DNA from: an uncultured Dietzia sp.
GTDB lineage: Bacteria; Actinomycetota; Actinomycetes; Mycobacteriales; Mycobacteriaceae
Direction: 5' to 3'
Length of the DNA stretch: 12,918 nucleotides
Assembly (NCBI GenBank): GCA_946570335.1
Contig: CAMNYG010000012.1
Coordinates: forward strand, 1 to 12,918
Made by a program: the position numbers and the translations under genes. The number at the start of each line of letters is the position of its first letter. Positions within the stretch are counted from its first letter, which is position 1. Positions 1 through 8,405 of the stretch are shown piece by piece. A model generated the notes under the pieces. The model saw only the letters and a list, made by a program, of their open reading frames with translations, did not search any database and was not told the origin of the DNA.

Positions 1-1
1 G

Positions 2-883
2 GTGACCGCAGACGGCGCCGTCCTGTCCTGCTCCCGCGAATCCCACCCCGAGGTCTTCGAGGCGGCCCGACACGGGATCGGCGCGCTGGGCAACATCACC
101 AAGATGACCATCCGGTGCGTACCGGCGTTCGCGCTGCGCGCCGACGAGTACCCCTGGACGCTGTCGGCCGTGCTGCAGGACATGGAGGGCTTCGCCCGAT
201 CGGCCGACCACGCCGAGTTCTACTGGTTTCCCCACACCGACGCGATCAACGTCAAGCAGAACACCCGCCTGCCCGGGGACACCGATCTGGAGCCGGTGGG
301 CCGCCTCCGCGAGCTCGTCAGCGACGAGTTCCTCTCCAACGAGGTGTTCGACGCCGTCTGCCGTGCCGCGACACGGCGGCCCGCGATCACCCCCGGACTC
401 AACCGGTTCACCTCCAGGGCCCTGTCCGCCCGGTCCTTCACCGACCGCAGCTACCGGGTGTTCGCCTCGCCCCGCCGGGTCCGATTCCGGGAGATGGAAT
501 ACGCGGTCCCGATCGCGGCGGCCGGGCAGGTTCTCGGAGATATCCGGGACATGATCGACCGCTCGGGGGTGGTGACCCCGTTCCCGATGGAGGTGCGCTT
601 CGCCGCCGCGGATGACGTGTGGCTCTCGACCGCCCACGGGCGCGAGGTCTGCTACATCGCGGTGCACCAATATCACCGCATGGACCACACGGAACTGTTC
701 CGGCACGCTGAAGAGATCTTCCTCGCCGCAGACGGCCGGCCCCACTGGGGGAAGATGCACACCCGCACCGCCGACGATCTCGCCTCGATGGTCGAGCGCT
801 TCGACGACTTCGTCGCCGTCCGTGACCGCCTCGACCCGGACCGTGTCTTCGGCAACGCCTACACCGAGCGGGTCCTGCCCTGA
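2..883 (+). CDS. Aldonolactone/alditol oxidase, FAD-linked (ALO/AldO family), 5'-truncated
   Basis: The reading frame is open from the left edge, so about one third of the usual ~430-440-residue protein, including most of the FAD-binding PCMH domain, lies outside the window. The visible 293 residues begin with the end of the PCMH domain (TADGAVLSCS, then a GALGNITKMTIR segment) and continue into the C-terminal ALO domain. Near the end are MEVRFAAADDVWLS (Glu197 and Arg199 of the visible part) and PHWGK (Lys251). These correspond to the Glu-x-Arg pair and the lysine that line the substrate pocket of Streptomyces alditol oxidase. The family oxidises the C1 hydroxyl of sugar alcohols or aldonolactones with FAD and O2 or another acceptor. 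Whether this one is a D-arabinono-1,4-lactone, L-gulonolactone or alditol oxidase cannot be told from the sequence. The first visible codon, GTG at 2, is not taken as the start. Family is sure, substrate is not. Confidence 0.9.
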   Translation: MTADGAVLSCSRESHPEVFEAARHGIGALGNITKMTIRCVPAFALRADEYPWTLSAVLQDMEGFARSADHAEFYWFPHTDAINVKQNTRLPGDTDLEPVGRLRELVSDEFLSNEVFDAVCRAATRRPAITPGLNRFTSRALSARSFTDRSYRVFASPRRVRFREMEYAVPIAAAGQVLGDIRDMIDRSGVVTPFPMEVRFAAADDVWLSTAHGREVCYIAVHQYHRMDHTELFRHAEEIFLAADGRPHWGKMHTRTADDLASMVERFDDFVAVRDRLDPDRVFGNAYTERVLP

Positions 884-905
884 CACGCCCGGCCCGGCGT
901 TTCCG

Positions 906-911
906 TAGCCT
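906..911 (+). promoter_or_regulatory. Predicted -10 box TAGCCT
   Basis: TAGCCT followed by GG lies in the 70-bp gap after the oxidase gene. It fits the TANNNT -10 consensus of actinobacterial housekeeping promoters. The same 8-mer TAGCCTGG precedes kgd and the mgtE-like gene and occurs inverted ahead of citE. The expected start of transcription is near 918-919, giving a leader of about 35 nt before the GTG at 954. No convincing -35 element is visible, which is common in this group. Confidence 0.5.
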
Positions 912-941
912 GGTTGCCACCGCAGGTCCCCCGTGATCGAA

Positions 942-946
942 GAAGG
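942..946 (+). promoter_or_regulatory. Ribosome binding site GAAGG that sets the start at 954
   Basis: GAAGG ends 7 nt before GTG 954. It lies inside the alternative longer frame that starts at GTG 933, which itself has no purine-rich site upstream. This favours 954 as the true start. Confidence 0.6.
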
Positions 947-953
947 TGAGCCC

Positions 954-1649
954 GTGTCAGATGACGACACTCCCCGACCCGAGGTCTCCGGCCCCGCCGC
1001 GGGGGTGGTCACCGCCGCATTGCGTCGGGCGATCCGGACCCAGTCGGGACTCGCACGATCGTACGTCCGCAGGCTTCGCGATTCGCACCCGGACGAGAGC
1101 CCTGCCCAGATCCGCACACGACTGGACACCACGTTCCTGGGTGCCGTGACCGCCTCCGGGGCCGCGGTGGGGGCCACCGCCGCCGTTCCCGGGATCGGCA
1201 CGCTCGTGGCGTTCGGCGCGATCGGAGCCGAGTCACTGGTGTTCCTCGAGGCCGCAGCCTTCTACACCCTCGCCGTGGCCGAGGTGCACGGCCTCGACGT
1301 GCGGGAGGGCGAGCACGAGGAGCTGCTGGTCATGACGGTCATGCTCGGCGCGTCCGGCACCGCGCTCCTCGCGAATGCGGTCAGCGCCGAGACCGCCTCC
1401 GGCTCGGGGGCGTCACTGGCAGGCAGAGCCCTGCGCGTCCCCGGCCTCAAGGAGATCAACACGCGCATGATGCACCGGTTCGTGCGCAAGTTCGCGGTCA
1501 GGCGGGCCGGCCTGGCGGTGGGCAAACTGGCGCCAGCAGGTCTGGGCGCGGCCGTCGGCGGATGGGGTAACCGTAAGCTGGGCAGGACCGTGGTGGACAC
1601 CGCCGACGCCACGTTCGGCGCTCCCCCACCCCACTGGCCCGCCGGGTGA
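954..1649 (+). CDS. Conserved Ala/Gly-rich putative membrane-associated protein (Rv1249c-like), upstream of kgd
   Basis: This 231-residue protein has an acidic N-terminus, a basic helical stretch (residues 24-42), then a strongly hydrophobic Ala/Gly-rich block. That block covers roughly 60-112, with AVGATAAVPGIG and FGAIGAESLVFLEAAAFYTLA. Further apolar segments lie at about 126-142 and 186-205, separated by a basic region containing MMHRFVRKFAVRR. It has no signal peptide or cysteine. Glycine-zipper-like spacing suggests membrane insertion or peripheral association. Distant resemblance to EcsC-type proteins is possible, but I cannot confirm a domain. From recalled gene order, M. tuberculosis has a putative membrane protein (Rv1249c) in the same place and orientation beside kgd, so the pairing looks conserved. 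GTG 954 is chosen over GTG 933 because of the GAAGG site. Function unknown. Confidence 0.8.
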   Translation: MSDDDTPRPEVSGPAAGVVTAALRRAIRTQSGLARSYVRRLRDSHPDESPAQIRTRLDTTFLGAVTASGAAVGATAAVPGIGTLVAFGAIGAESLVFLEAAAFYTLAVAEVHGLDVREGEHEELLVMTVMLGASGTALLANAVSAETASGSGASLAGRALRVPGLKEINTRMMHRFVRKFAVRRAGLAVGKLAPAGLGAAVGGWGNRKLGRTVVDTADATFGAPPPHWPAG

Positions 1650-1668
1650 ACCCCGGATGACCGGCGGG
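1638..1668 (+). terminator. Possible hairpin terminator overlapping the stop codon
   Basis: CCCGCCGG (1638-1645) pairs perfectly with CCGGCGGG (1661-1668) around a 15-nt loop that contains the TGA stop of the preceding gene. There is no T-run after it, as is usual in high-GC actinobacteria. It could be a weak terminator or simply a GC-rich coincidence. The rest of the 130-bp gap before kgd holds the predicted kgd promoter. Confidence 0.35.
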
Positions 1669-1719
1669 TGGCATCCCCCTGTCAGGTGAGATCAGAAGGC
1701 CCGGCGCGGGCAGACCGTC

Positions 1720-1725
1720 TAGCCT
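1720..1725 (+). promoter_or_regulatory. Predicted kgd -10 box TAGCCT
   Basis: TAGCCT within CTAGCCTGG (1719-1727) fits TANNNT and is identical over nine bases to the element before the mgtE-like gene. Transcription would start near A1733, leaving a 5' leader of about 47 nt before the chosen GTG 1780. No clear -35 is visible. Confidence 0.5.
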
Positions 1726-1779
1726 GGGTGTCATCTACGTGTGAAACCCACCACAGAACCAGAGAGGCCCCACAAGATC

Positions 1780-4700
1780 GTGAGCAACACCGTCTCACAA
1801 TTCGGACAGAATCAGTGGCTCGTGGACGAGATGTACGAGCGCTTCGCCAAAGACCCCTCCTCCGTTGACGAGTCGTGGCACGAGTTCTTCGAGGCCAACC
1901 CGAGGGCAGCCTCCGCCTCCGGCCGGAACTCGTCGGACGTCGCCGCTTCGACGTCCACCACGGCCGACGAGAAGAAGCCGGCCTCGTCCGCGGCCGGCGA
2001 GAAGAAGCGGGCCACCAATTCCTCGGAACTGACTGTCGACGACGTCACCCCGACTGCCTCCGCCCGGGACGTGGCCGCAAAGCCCGATTCCGATGCCGCT
2101 CCGGCGCGCAAGGCTCGCGGGCAGGGTGTCCCGGCGCCCGTGCGGACGCCGGAGATCCGGAACAAGCCGGACATCCCGGCCCCCGCCAAGTCGGCGCAGC
2201 CGGAGTACACGCCGCCCGAGGAGCCGGAGAACAAGATTCTCCGTGGTCCGGCGGGCGCGATCGTCAAGAACATGAACGCGTCGCTGACGCTGCCCACGGC
2301 GACCTCTGTCCGCGCCGTACCGGCCAAGCTGATGATCGACAACCGCGTGGTGATCAACAATCACCTCAAGCGCACCCGCGGCGGCAAGATCTCCTTCACC
2401 CACCTCATCGGGTACGCCATGGTGCAGGCCGTCAAGGTCTACCCGAACATGAACAACCACTACAAGGAGATCGACGGTAAACCGAACACCGTCACCCCGA
2501 CCGGGATCAACCTCGGTCTGGCGATCGACATGAAGACCAAGAACGGTCGCAGCCTCGTCGTGGCCGCGATCAAGAACTGCGAGGAGCTCGACTTCCGTCA
2601 GTTCATCGACGCGTACGAGGACATCGTCTCGCGTGCCCGCGTCGGCAAGCTGACGATGGACGACTTCTCCGGCGTCACCATCTCCCTCACCAACCCGGGC
2701 GGTATCGGCACCGTGCACTCGGTGCCGCGACTCACGGTCGGCCAGGGCGCCATCCTCGGCGTGGGCGCGATGGAGTACCCGGCGGAGTTCCAGGGGGCGA
2801 GCGAAGAGCAGCTGGCCAACAGCGCGATCGGAAAGATCACCACGCTCACCTCGACCTACGACCACCGCGTGATCCAGGGCGCCGAGTCCGGCGAGTTTCT
2901 CCGGGAGATCCACCGTCTGCTCGTCGACGACGAGTTCTACGACGACATCTTCGGCGCGCTCGGGATCCCGTATGAGCCCGTCCGTTGGCGCAAGGACATC
3001 ACCGATCCGCGCGTGGACAAGGACGCACGCGTCCTCGAGCTGATCGCCGCGTACCGCAATCGCGGTCACCTCATGGCGGACATCGATCCGCTCGACGGCA
3101 TGCACGCTCAGCGCCGCCGCACCTTCCACCCCGATCTGGACGTCAACTCGCACGAGCTCACCCTGTGGGACCTGGATCGTGAGTTCTCCGTAGGCGGGTT
3201 CGTCGGCAAGGACCGGATGCGTCTGCGGGACGTGCTGTCCTCGCTCCGAGCCGCCTACTGCCGCAAGATCGGCATCGAGTACACCCACATCCTGGAGAAC
3301 GAGCAGCGTGCCTGGCTCCAGGACCGGATCGAGGGCGTCGACGACAAGCCGACGGTCGCAGAGCAGAAGTACATCCTGTCCAAGGTCAACGCCGCCGAGG
3401 CGTTCGAGACCTTCCTGCAGACCAAGTACGTGGGCCAGAAGCGCTTCTCGCTCGAGGGCGCGGAGTCCGTCATCCCGATGATGGACGCGGTGATCGACGA
3501 GGCCGCCGAGTTCGGTCTCGACGAGGTCGTCATCGGCATGCCCCACCGTGGCCGTCTCAACGTGCTGGCCAACATCGTGGGCAAACCGTACCGGCAGATC
3601 TTCACCGAGTTCGAGGGCAACATGGATCCCTCGGCCGCGCACGGCTCGGGCGACGTGAAGTACCACCTCGGCGCAGAGGGCATCCAGTACCAGATGTTCG
3701 GCGACAACGAGATCAAGGTCTCGCTCACCGCCAACCCCTCCCACCTGGAGGCCGTCGACCCGGTCCTCGAGGGCATCGTCCGCGCCAAGCAGGATCTGAT
3801 CGAGGATCCCGAGTGGCGTGCCGAGTTCCCGGTCGTGCCACTCATGCTCCACGGAGACGCCGCGTTCGCCGGCCAGGGCGTGGTCGCGGAGACCCTCAAC
3901 CTCTCGCTCATCAACGGTTACCGCACCGGCGGCACGGTCCACATCGTGGTGAACAACCAGATCGGCTTCACGACCGCGCCCGAGGCGGGACGCTCCAGCC
4001 AATACTGCACCGACGTGGCGAAGATGGTCGGCGCGCCGATCTTCCACGTCAACGGCGACGACCCGGAGGCCTGTGTCCGCGTGGCGCGCCTCGCGATGGA
4101 CTTCCGCCAGCAGTTCAAGAAGGACGTCGTGATCGACCTCGTCTGCTACCGCCGTCGCGGACACAACGAGGCCGACGACCCGTCGATGACGCAGCCGCGG
4201 ATGTACGAGGTGATCGACGGCAAGAAGAGCGTCCGCCAGTCGTACACCGAGGACCTGGTCGGTCGTGGTGACATCACCGACAAGGAGGCGGAGAACGCGC
4301 TCCGCGACTTCCAGGGTCAGCTCGAGCGGGTCTTCAACGAGGTCCGGGAGCTCGAGAAGCACCCGGTCAAGGCGTCGCAGTCCATCGAGCCCGATCAGCC
4401 GCTGCCCAAGATCATCACCGCGATCGACGAGTCGGTCGTCCACGCCATCGGCGACGCCTTCGGCACCCTGCCCGAGGGCTTCCACATCCACCCGCGTGTC
4501 AAGCCGGTCTACGAGGCCCGCCAGAAGATGGCCTACAACGGCAACATCGACTGGGCGTTCGCGGAACTGCTGGCGATCGGATCTCTGGTGCTGGAGGGCC
4601 GCACGGTCCGCCTCGCCGGCCAGGACTCCCAGCGAGGCACCTTCACCCAGCGCCACGCGGTGATCGTCGACAAGACCACCGCCGAGACCTACTCCCCCCT

Positions 4701-5580
4701 CCAGCACCTGGACGGCGCCAAGGGCCGGTTCGATGTGTTCAACTCCGCCCTCACCGAGTACGCGGGGCTCGGGTTCGAGTACGGCTACTCGGTGGGTGAC
4801 CCCGAGGCGCTCGTCATGTGGGAAGCCCAGTTCGGTGACTTCGTCAACGGCGCCCAGACCATCATCGACGAGTACATCTCGTCCGGTGAGGCCAAGTGGG
4901 GCCAGAAGTCCTCGGTGACGTTGCTGCTCCCCCACGGCCACGAGGGCATGGGCCCGGACCACACGTCCGGACGCATCGAGCGGTTCCTCCAGTTGTGCGC
5001 CGAGGGCTCGATGACGGTCGCCCAGCCGTCGACCCCGGCGAACTACTTCCACCTGATGCGCCGCCACGCGACCGGCATCAAGCGCCCCCAGGTGGTGTTC
5101 ACGCCCAAGTCGATGCTGAGGAACAAGAAGGCCGTCAGCGCCGTCGAGGACTTCACCTCGGGCAAGTTCCGCTCGGTGCTGGATGATCCGGCCTTCGTGA
5201 ACGGCAGCGGCGACGCCGACAAGGTCACCACGATGCTGCTCGTGTCCGGCAAGCTCTATTACGAGCTGGCCGCACGTCGGGACAAGGACGAGCGCGACGA
5301 CGTCGCGATCGTCCGTCTCGAACAGCTCCATCCGATCCCGCACCGTCGCCTGCGTGAGGCCCTGGACCGCTACCCCAACCTCGATGAGGTGCGGTGGGTC
5401 CAGGAGGAGCCCGCAAACCAGGGGGCCTGGAGCTTCCTGGCGCTCGAGCTCCCCGAGCGGATCGACAACTTCCCGCGATTCAAGCGGGTCTCGCGCCGCC
5501 CCATGGCGGCGACCTCGACCGGGCTGAGCAAGGTCCACGCGGTCGAACAGAAGGCGCTGGTCGACGAAGCGTTCGCCTGA
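1780..5580 (+). CDS. kgd: Multifunctional 2-oxoglutarate metabolism enzyme (fused E2-E1; 2-oxoglutarate decarboxylase/dehydrogenase E1)
   Basis: This 1266-residue protein is the mycobacterial/corynebacterial fusion of a succinyltransferase (E2) domain to a thiamine-diphosphate E1. It decarboxylates 2-oxoglutarate in the TCA cycle and in the family also makes 2-hydroxy-3-oxoadipate. An E1-type N-terminal helix ([15 protein letters not shown], about 8-38) is followed by a flexible Ala/Ser/Lys/Pro linker (about 40-150). The E2 core (about 150-390) has [16 protein letters not shown] with catalytic His362. The E1 part (about 400-1266) shows [13 protein letters not shown] near 589, [10 protein letters not shown] near 652, the ThDP motif [16 protein letters not shown] near 692 through NNQIGF near 725, and [11 protein letters not shown] near the C-terminus. 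No lipoyl domain is present, as expected. The family is activated by acetyl-CoA and inhibited by the FHA protein GarA/OdhI, neither of which lies here. GTG 1780 is chosen because the protein then begins like known Kgd. GTG 1741 lacks a Shine-Dalgarno sequence, whereas GAGAGG precedes 1780 with a rather long gap. Confidence 0.98.
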   Translation: MSNTVSQFGQNQWLVDEMYERFAKDPSSVDESWHEFFEANPRAASASGRNSSDVAASTSTTADEKKPASSAAGEKKRATNSSELTVDDVTPTASARDVAAKPDSDAAPARKARGQGVPAPVRTPEIRNKPDIPAPAKSAQPEYTPPEEPENKILRGPAGAIVKNMNASLTLPTATSVRAVPAKLMIDNRVVINNHLKRTRGGKISFTHLIGYAMVQAVKVYPNMNNHYKEIDGKPNTVTPTGINLGLAIDMKTKNGRSLVVAAIKNCEELDFRQFIDAYEDIVSRARVGKLTMDDFSGVTISLTNPGGIGTVHSVPRLTVGQGAILGVGAMEYPAEFQGASEEQLANSAIGKITTLTSTYDHRVIQGAESGEFLREIHRLLVDDEFYDDIFGALGIPYEPVRWRKDITDPRVDKDARVLELIAAYRNRGHLMADIDPLDGMHAQRRRTFHPDLDVNSHELTLWDLDREFSVGGFVGKDRMRLRDVLSSLRAAYCRKIGIEYTHILENEQRAWLQDRIEGVDDKPTVAEQKYILSKVNAAEAFETFLQTKYVGQKRFSLEGAESVIPMMDAVIDEAAEFGLDEVVIGMPHRGRLNVLANIVGKPYRQIFTEFEGNMDPSAAHGSGDVKYHLGAEGIQYQMFGDNEIKVSLTANPSHLEAVDPVLEGIVRAKQDLIEDPEWRAEFPVVPLMLHGDAAFAGQGVVAETLNLSLINGYRTGGTVHIVVNNQIGFTTAPEAGRSSQYCTDVAKMVGAPIFHVNGDDPEACVRVARLAMDFRQQFKKDVVIDLVCYRRRGHNEADDPSMTQPRMYEVIDGKKSVRQSYTEDLVGRGDITDKEAENALRDFQGQLERVFNEVRELEKHPVKASQSIEPDQPLPKIITAIDESVVHAIGDAFGTLPEGFHIHPRVKPVYEARQKMAYNGNIDWAFAELLAIGSLVLEGRTVRLAGQDSQRGTFTQRHAVIVDKTTAETYSPLQHLDGAKGRFDVFNSALTEYAGLGFEYGYSVGDPEALVMWEAQFGDFVNGAQTIIDEYISSGEAKWGQKSSVTLLLPHGHEGMGPDHTSGRIERFLQLCAEGSMTVAQPSTPANYFHLMRRHATGIKRPQVVFTPKSMLRNKKAVSAVEDFTSGKFRSVLDDPAFVNGSGDADKVTTMLLVSGKLYYELAARRDKDERDDVAIVRLEQLHPIPHRRLREALDRYPNLDEVRWVQEEPANQGAWSFLALELPERIDNFPRFKRVSRRPMAATSTGLSKVHAVEQKALVDEAFA

Positions 5581-5595
5581 TCAGTCGCAGACCGT

Positions 5596-5631
5596 CACGA
5601 AGGGCCCGTCCATCCGGACGGGCCCTTCGTG
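5596..5631. terminator. Bidirectional terminator between convergent kgd and lpqZ
   Basis: CACGAAGGGCCCGTCC (5596-5611) and GGACGGGCCCTTCGTG (5616-5631) form a perfect 16-bp stem with a 4-nt ATCC loop. It begins 15 bp after the kgd stop and ends 11 bp before the lpqZ stop, so it can serve both strands. There is no long T-run, but the arm ends are less GC-rich than the middle. Confidence 0.88.
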
Positions 5632-5642
5632 GTCAGAGGCGA

Positions 5643-6554
5643 TCAGTATCCGTGCTCGTCCAACCAGTAGTTGGCCAGGGCCACAGGCGAGGCCGTGCCG
5701 AACTCGATCCCCAGCAGCAGATCCCGGACATCGTCGGTCGTCAGCTCACCGCTGACACGGTTGACCAGGGAAAGCTGGTCCTCCGAGAGCGAGCCCTTAC
5801 GGAACACCGGCACGATGTTCTGGGCCGTGATCGCGGTGTCGTCGTCGTCCAACACCACCATGTCCTCCGGATGCAGGACCGGATCGGCGGACCGGACCAG
5901 ACCGACCCCGATCCGGCCGGCCCGAAGGGCCTCGAACACCGCCCGGGGGTCGGGGCCGAGCGGCACCCGGTTGACGAATTCACAGTTGTAGGTCCGCCCC
6001 ACCGCCGCGGACAGGTCGGTGTCCTCCAGCATCTCCAGCCGGGACCCGAGTGTGAACTCGCCGCAGCGCCCGTCCAGATCGGACATCGTGCGCAGTCCGT
6101 AGGTCTCCGAGGTGTTGCGAGTGACCGCATAGACCGGCGCGTCCTCCGCCGGCGCCGGGTCGGCGGCGGTGACCCCCTCGGGCAGGGCCGCCATCATCGC
6201 CGGATAGACCTCGTCAGCACCCACCGCCTGCGATCCCGGATCGAACATCTGCAGCAACTGTCCGGTGAACCCGACTGTGAAGGTGGCCTCGCCGTTCGTC
6301 ACCGACTCCACGGCCTCCGCCTGGGTACCGGACTGCGGGCGCGGCTCGACCCTCCAGCCCTGGCGGATCAGGGCGTTGCCGTAGATGTGGCCCACGATCT
6401 CGGCCTCACCGAACGAGGCGGTCTCGATCACGACCACCGGCGTGTCCACGTGCGCCGGGACGATCGACGACTGCGATGCACATCCGGTCGCCACGACACC
6501 GGCGACCGCCGCCAGACCGGTCGCCCGCACAGCCCGCCCCCACGTCCGCCGCAT
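5643..6554 (-). CDS. lpqZ: LpqZ-like lipoprotein, OpuAC/glycine-betaine-type substrate-binding protein
   Basis: This 303-residue lipoprotein has a twin-Arg/basic N-terminus (MRRTWGRAVR), a hydrophobic stretch and a lipobox VVATGC with Cys25 as the lipidated residue. Ala rather than Leu at -3 is slightly atypical. The mature part matches the OpuAC (quaternary-amine/osmoprotectant) solute-binding fold: ETASFGEAEIVGHIYGNAL near 44, GEATFTVGFTGQLL near 92, and VYAVTRNTSETYGLRTMSDL near 140, which is typical of these proteins. No permease or ATPase gene of an OpuA-type transporter is adjacent, so it is an orphan binding protein, as recalled for M. tuberculosis LpqZ (Rv1244). Ligand unknown. The ATG at 6554 is preceded by GGGAAGGG with about 9 nt spacing. 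It converges on kgd and diverges from corA across 143 bp. No TANNNT -10 is visible on the minus strand in 6555-6664, so its promoter is unresolved. Confidence 0.88.
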   Translation of the reverse strand: MRRTWGRAVRATGLAAVAGVVATGCASQSSIVPAHVDTPVVVIETASFGEAEIVGHIYGNALIRQGWRVEPRPQSGTQAEAVESVTNGEATFTVGFTGQLLQMFDPGSQAVGADEVYPAMMAALPEGVTAADPAPAEDAPVYAVTRNTSETYGLRTMSDLDGRCGEFTLGSRLEMLEDTDLSAAVGRTYNCEFVNRVPLGPDPRAVFEALRAGRIGVGLVRSADPVLHPEDMVVLDDDDTAITAQNIVPVFRKGSLSEDQLSLVNRVSGELTTDDVRDLLLGIEFGTASPVALANYWLDEHGY

Positions 6555-6664
6555 CCGATTCCGCCCTTCCCTGCAATCGTCGCCGCGCTCGTGCGCGGAC
6601 CCTTCGAACCCACAGTCTCCCAGCCCCGTCCCCGCATCGTCACGCCGAGTCCCCACGCGGGCGC

Positions 6665-6670
6665 TACTGT
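6665..6670 (+). promoter_or_regulatory. Possible corA -10 box TACTGT
   Basis: TACTGT fits TANNNT and would start transcription near 6677, about 21 nt ahead of the TTG start. It is the only TANNNT on this strand in the lpqZ-corA divergent region. That 143-bp region also holds a 6-bp hairpin CCGCGC-TCGT-GCGCGG at 6583-6598 in the presumed lpqZ leader, of unknown meaning. Confidence 0.4.
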
Positions 6671-6685
6671 CGAATCGCACCTGCC

Positions 6686-6694
6686 GAAGGAGGA
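6686..6694 (+). promoter_or_regulatory. Strong ribosome binding site GAAGGAGGA that sets the corA TTG start
   Basis: AAGGAGG (6687-6693), nearly the full anti-16S complement, ends 4 nt before an in-frame TTG at 6698. No other candidate start (GTG 6731, GTG 6764) has such a site, so TTG is preferred although the spacing is short. Confidence 0.7.
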
Positions 6695-6697
6695 CCG

Positions 6698-7771
6698 TTG
6701 CCCGCTCTCCCACACCGTCACCCGCGCGTCGTGTCGCCGGCCCAGGCCGCAGCCGGCAACTCCGTGCCCACGGACCGGGCGATCGTGGACTGCGGTGTCT
6801 ACGTCGACGGGGTCCGGCAGCCCGGGAGGTACACATACCAGGCCGCGATCCACGAGGTCCGATCCACCGGCCGGGGCTTCGCGTGGCTCGGGCTGCTCTC
6901 ACCGGACGCCCGCCAGATGGAGGCCCTGTCCCGGGAGTTCGGCATCCACGAGCTGATCACCGAGGACGCCGCGAGCGGAGAGCAGCGGCCCAAACTCGAG
7001 GCGTACGACGACGCGCTCGTGCTGAACCTCGCGGCGGTACAGTACCTGCCCCACGAGACCATCGCAGATGTCAGCGAGATCGTCACCACCGGCGAGGTGA
7101 TGGTGGTGCTGGGTCGGGACTTCGTGGTGACGGTCCGGCACGGGGACTTCTCCGAACTCGCCGGGATCCGCACCCAGCTCGAGAAGTCACCCGACAGGCT
7201 CCTCCACGGTCCGGCAACGGTGATGCATGCCGTGGCCGACCGGATGGTGGACAGCTATCTCGACGTGGCGGAGGAGATGCGGCAGGACGTCGAGGAACTC
7301 GAGTCGGCGATGTTCGCGCCCCGTGCGGCCGTGGACATCGAGCAGATCTATCTCCTCAAGCGCGAGCTGCTCGAGCTCAAGCACAACATCGTACCTCTCG
7401 CCCGACCGCTGCTTCGCCTGTCGGCTGATCATTTCGCACTTGTGCCCGAGGAGATCCGCCACTACTTCCGGGACGTGCAGGACCACCACTCGCAGGCGGT
7501 GGCAGAGGTCTCTGTGGTGGACGAGCAGATGACCTCGTTGGTGGGGGCGGCGGTCGCGATGGTCGGTGTGCGCCAGAACACCGACATGCGCAGGATCTCG
7601 GCGTGGGTGGCGATCGCGGCCGTGCCCACGATGATCGCCGGCGTGTACGGGATGAACTTCGAGAACATGCCCGAGCTCGGTTTCCGGTTCGGCTATTACG
7701 CGGTACTGACGATCATGATCGGTGTGTGCGTGGGCCTGTTCTGGATCTTCCGGAAGAACCGGTGGCTCTGA
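6698..7771 (+). CDS. corA: CorA-family magnesium/cobalt channel
   Basis: This 357-residue protein has the CorA plan. A large cytosolic N-terminal domain (about 28-240) contains the VYVDG start and the acidic KLEAYDDALVLNL segment. A long stalk helix (about 240-298) follows. Then come TM1 (about 299-317), ending in the YGMN signature (Gly-Met-Asn at 318-320) and followed by FENMPEL, TM2 (about 332-351), and a short basic tail FRKNRWL. CorA assembles as a pentamer in the inner membrane and imports Mg2+ (also Co2+/Ni2+), gated by Mg2+ bound to the cytosolic domain. The residues before about 25 are divergent and could be shorter if GTG 6764 were used. M. tuberculosis has corA (Rv1239c) in the equivalent orientation relative to kgd, from recalled gene order. 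It converges with the SUFU gene, with only 34 bp between stops and no clear terminator there. Confidence 0.93.
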   Translation: MPALPHRHPRVVSPAQAAAGNSVPTDRAIVDCGVYVDGVRQPGRYTYQAAIHEVRSTGRGFAWLGLLSPDARQMEALSREFGIHELITEDAASGEQRPKLEAYDDALVLNLAAVQYLPHETIADVSEIVTTGEVMVVLGRDFVVTVRHGDFSELAGIRTQLEKSPDRLLHGPATVMHAVADRMVDSYLDVAEEMRQDVEELESAMFAPRAAVDIEQIYLLKRELLELKHNIVPLARPLLRLSADHFALVPEEIRHYFRDVQDHHSQAVAEVSVVDEQMTSLVGAAVAMVGVRQNTDMRRISAWVAIAAVPTMIAGVYGMNFENMPELGFRFGYYAVLTIMIGVCVGLFWIFRKNRWL

Positions 7772-7805
7772 TCCGTCCGCCCCGCGCCGCCGGCCTCCGC
7801 GAGTC

Positions 7806-8405
7806 CTAGCCCGTCCGTCCGGGGTTGACCGCCGAGCGGGCGGGATCGGTGACGTCGATCCCGGCCTCCGCCCACGCCTCTTCGAGTTCGGCCGCGCCCT
7901 TCATCCGCACCCAGGCGGCCTCCGTGTGCGTGACCGGAACGGCTCGGAACACCGTGACCGGTGCGGCGTCCCCGGGCAGTTCGACCTCCGGGATCTCGGG
8001 GGCGCGCAGGATCACCGCGGTGAACGCCGCACCCGGCCAGAGTGGCTCGCCGAGGTCGATGAGTGCGCCCTCTGCGAGGATCAGCCCCTCGATCGCCGGG
8101 GCGGCCGCGATCACGGCGAGAGCACGGACGAGTCCGTCGACCCCGCCGCGCAGCGTCAGGCTGAGTTCGGCGCGCGGGGCCGTCGGGTCCGGGACCAGAT
8201 CGGACGGATCGCCCATCGGTTCGGCGGAGCATCCGAGCGTGACGTAGCGGACCAGGCCCGTCTCCACGTCCACAAACCGCAGGACACTGATGGGGTTCGC
8301 GCCGAGAAACGTCACCGACGCCTCCTGTGGTCCCGGTCCGTGGTGCCGTTCCAGGTGGGCCCGGACCGTCTGGAGAACCGACGACGGCGAGGAACCCTGC
8401 GGCAT
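7806..8405 (-). CDS. SUFU (suppressor of fused)-domain protein
   Basis: This 199-residue soluble protein has no signal peptide. Its pattern fits the bacterial SUFU-domain family: VTFLGANPISVLRF (31-44), LVRYVTLGCS (51-60), PRAELSLTLRG (78-87) and IDLGEPLWPGAAFTAVIL (116-133). The C-terminus carries TEAAWVRMKGAAELEEAW (161-178). In animals the SUFU domain regulates Hedgehog signalling. In bacteria it occurs alone or in polymorphic-toxin immunity proteins, and its role in actinobacteria is unknown. Here nothing nearby looks like a toxin. The ATG at 8405 overlaps the stop of the upstream stress-protein gene as TGATG, so translation is very likely coupled. Last gene of a three-gene minus-strand operon. 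Family assignment is from motif memory. Confidence 0.72.
   Translation of the reverse strand: MPQGSSPSSVLQTVRAHLERHHGPGPQEASVTFLGANPISVLRFVDVETGLVRYVTLGCSAEPMGDPSDLVPDPTAPRAELSLTLRGGVDGLVRALAVIAAAPAIEGLILAEGALIDLGEPLWPGAAFTAVILRAPEIPEVELPGDAAPVTVFRAVPVTHTEAAWVRMKGAAELEEAWAEAGIDVTDPARSAVNPGRTG

Noticed and set aside
1741..1779. GTG 1741 as the kgd start, adding 13 residues.
   Set aside because: It has no ribosome site, and the protein from 1780 aligns with the known Kgd N-terminus.
1795..5538. An uninterrupted antisense frame of more than 1200 codons opposite kgd.
   Set aside because: It mirrors the codon structure of kgd at high GC, which removes stops in this antisense frame. Its translation is a biased Val/Asp/Leu/Arg/Glu/His string with no recognisable fold, and it has no promoter or ribosome site. 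kgd itself is certain.
5394..6956. A 520-codon plus-strand frame covering the end of kgd and the complement of lpqZ.
   Set aside because: It is out of frame with kgd, antisense to lpqZ, and crosses the terminator hairpin. The lipoprotein on the other strand has clear family motifs and a lipobox.
7772..7805. A terminator between convergent corA and the SUFU gene.
   Set aside because: No inverted repeat with a usable stem was found in this short GC-rich gap.
7806..8405. SUFU protein as immunity partner of a polymorphic toxin.
   Set aside because: No toxin, WXG/LXG or repeat-rich secreted protein lies in the window. The gene is coupled to a stress membrane protein instead.
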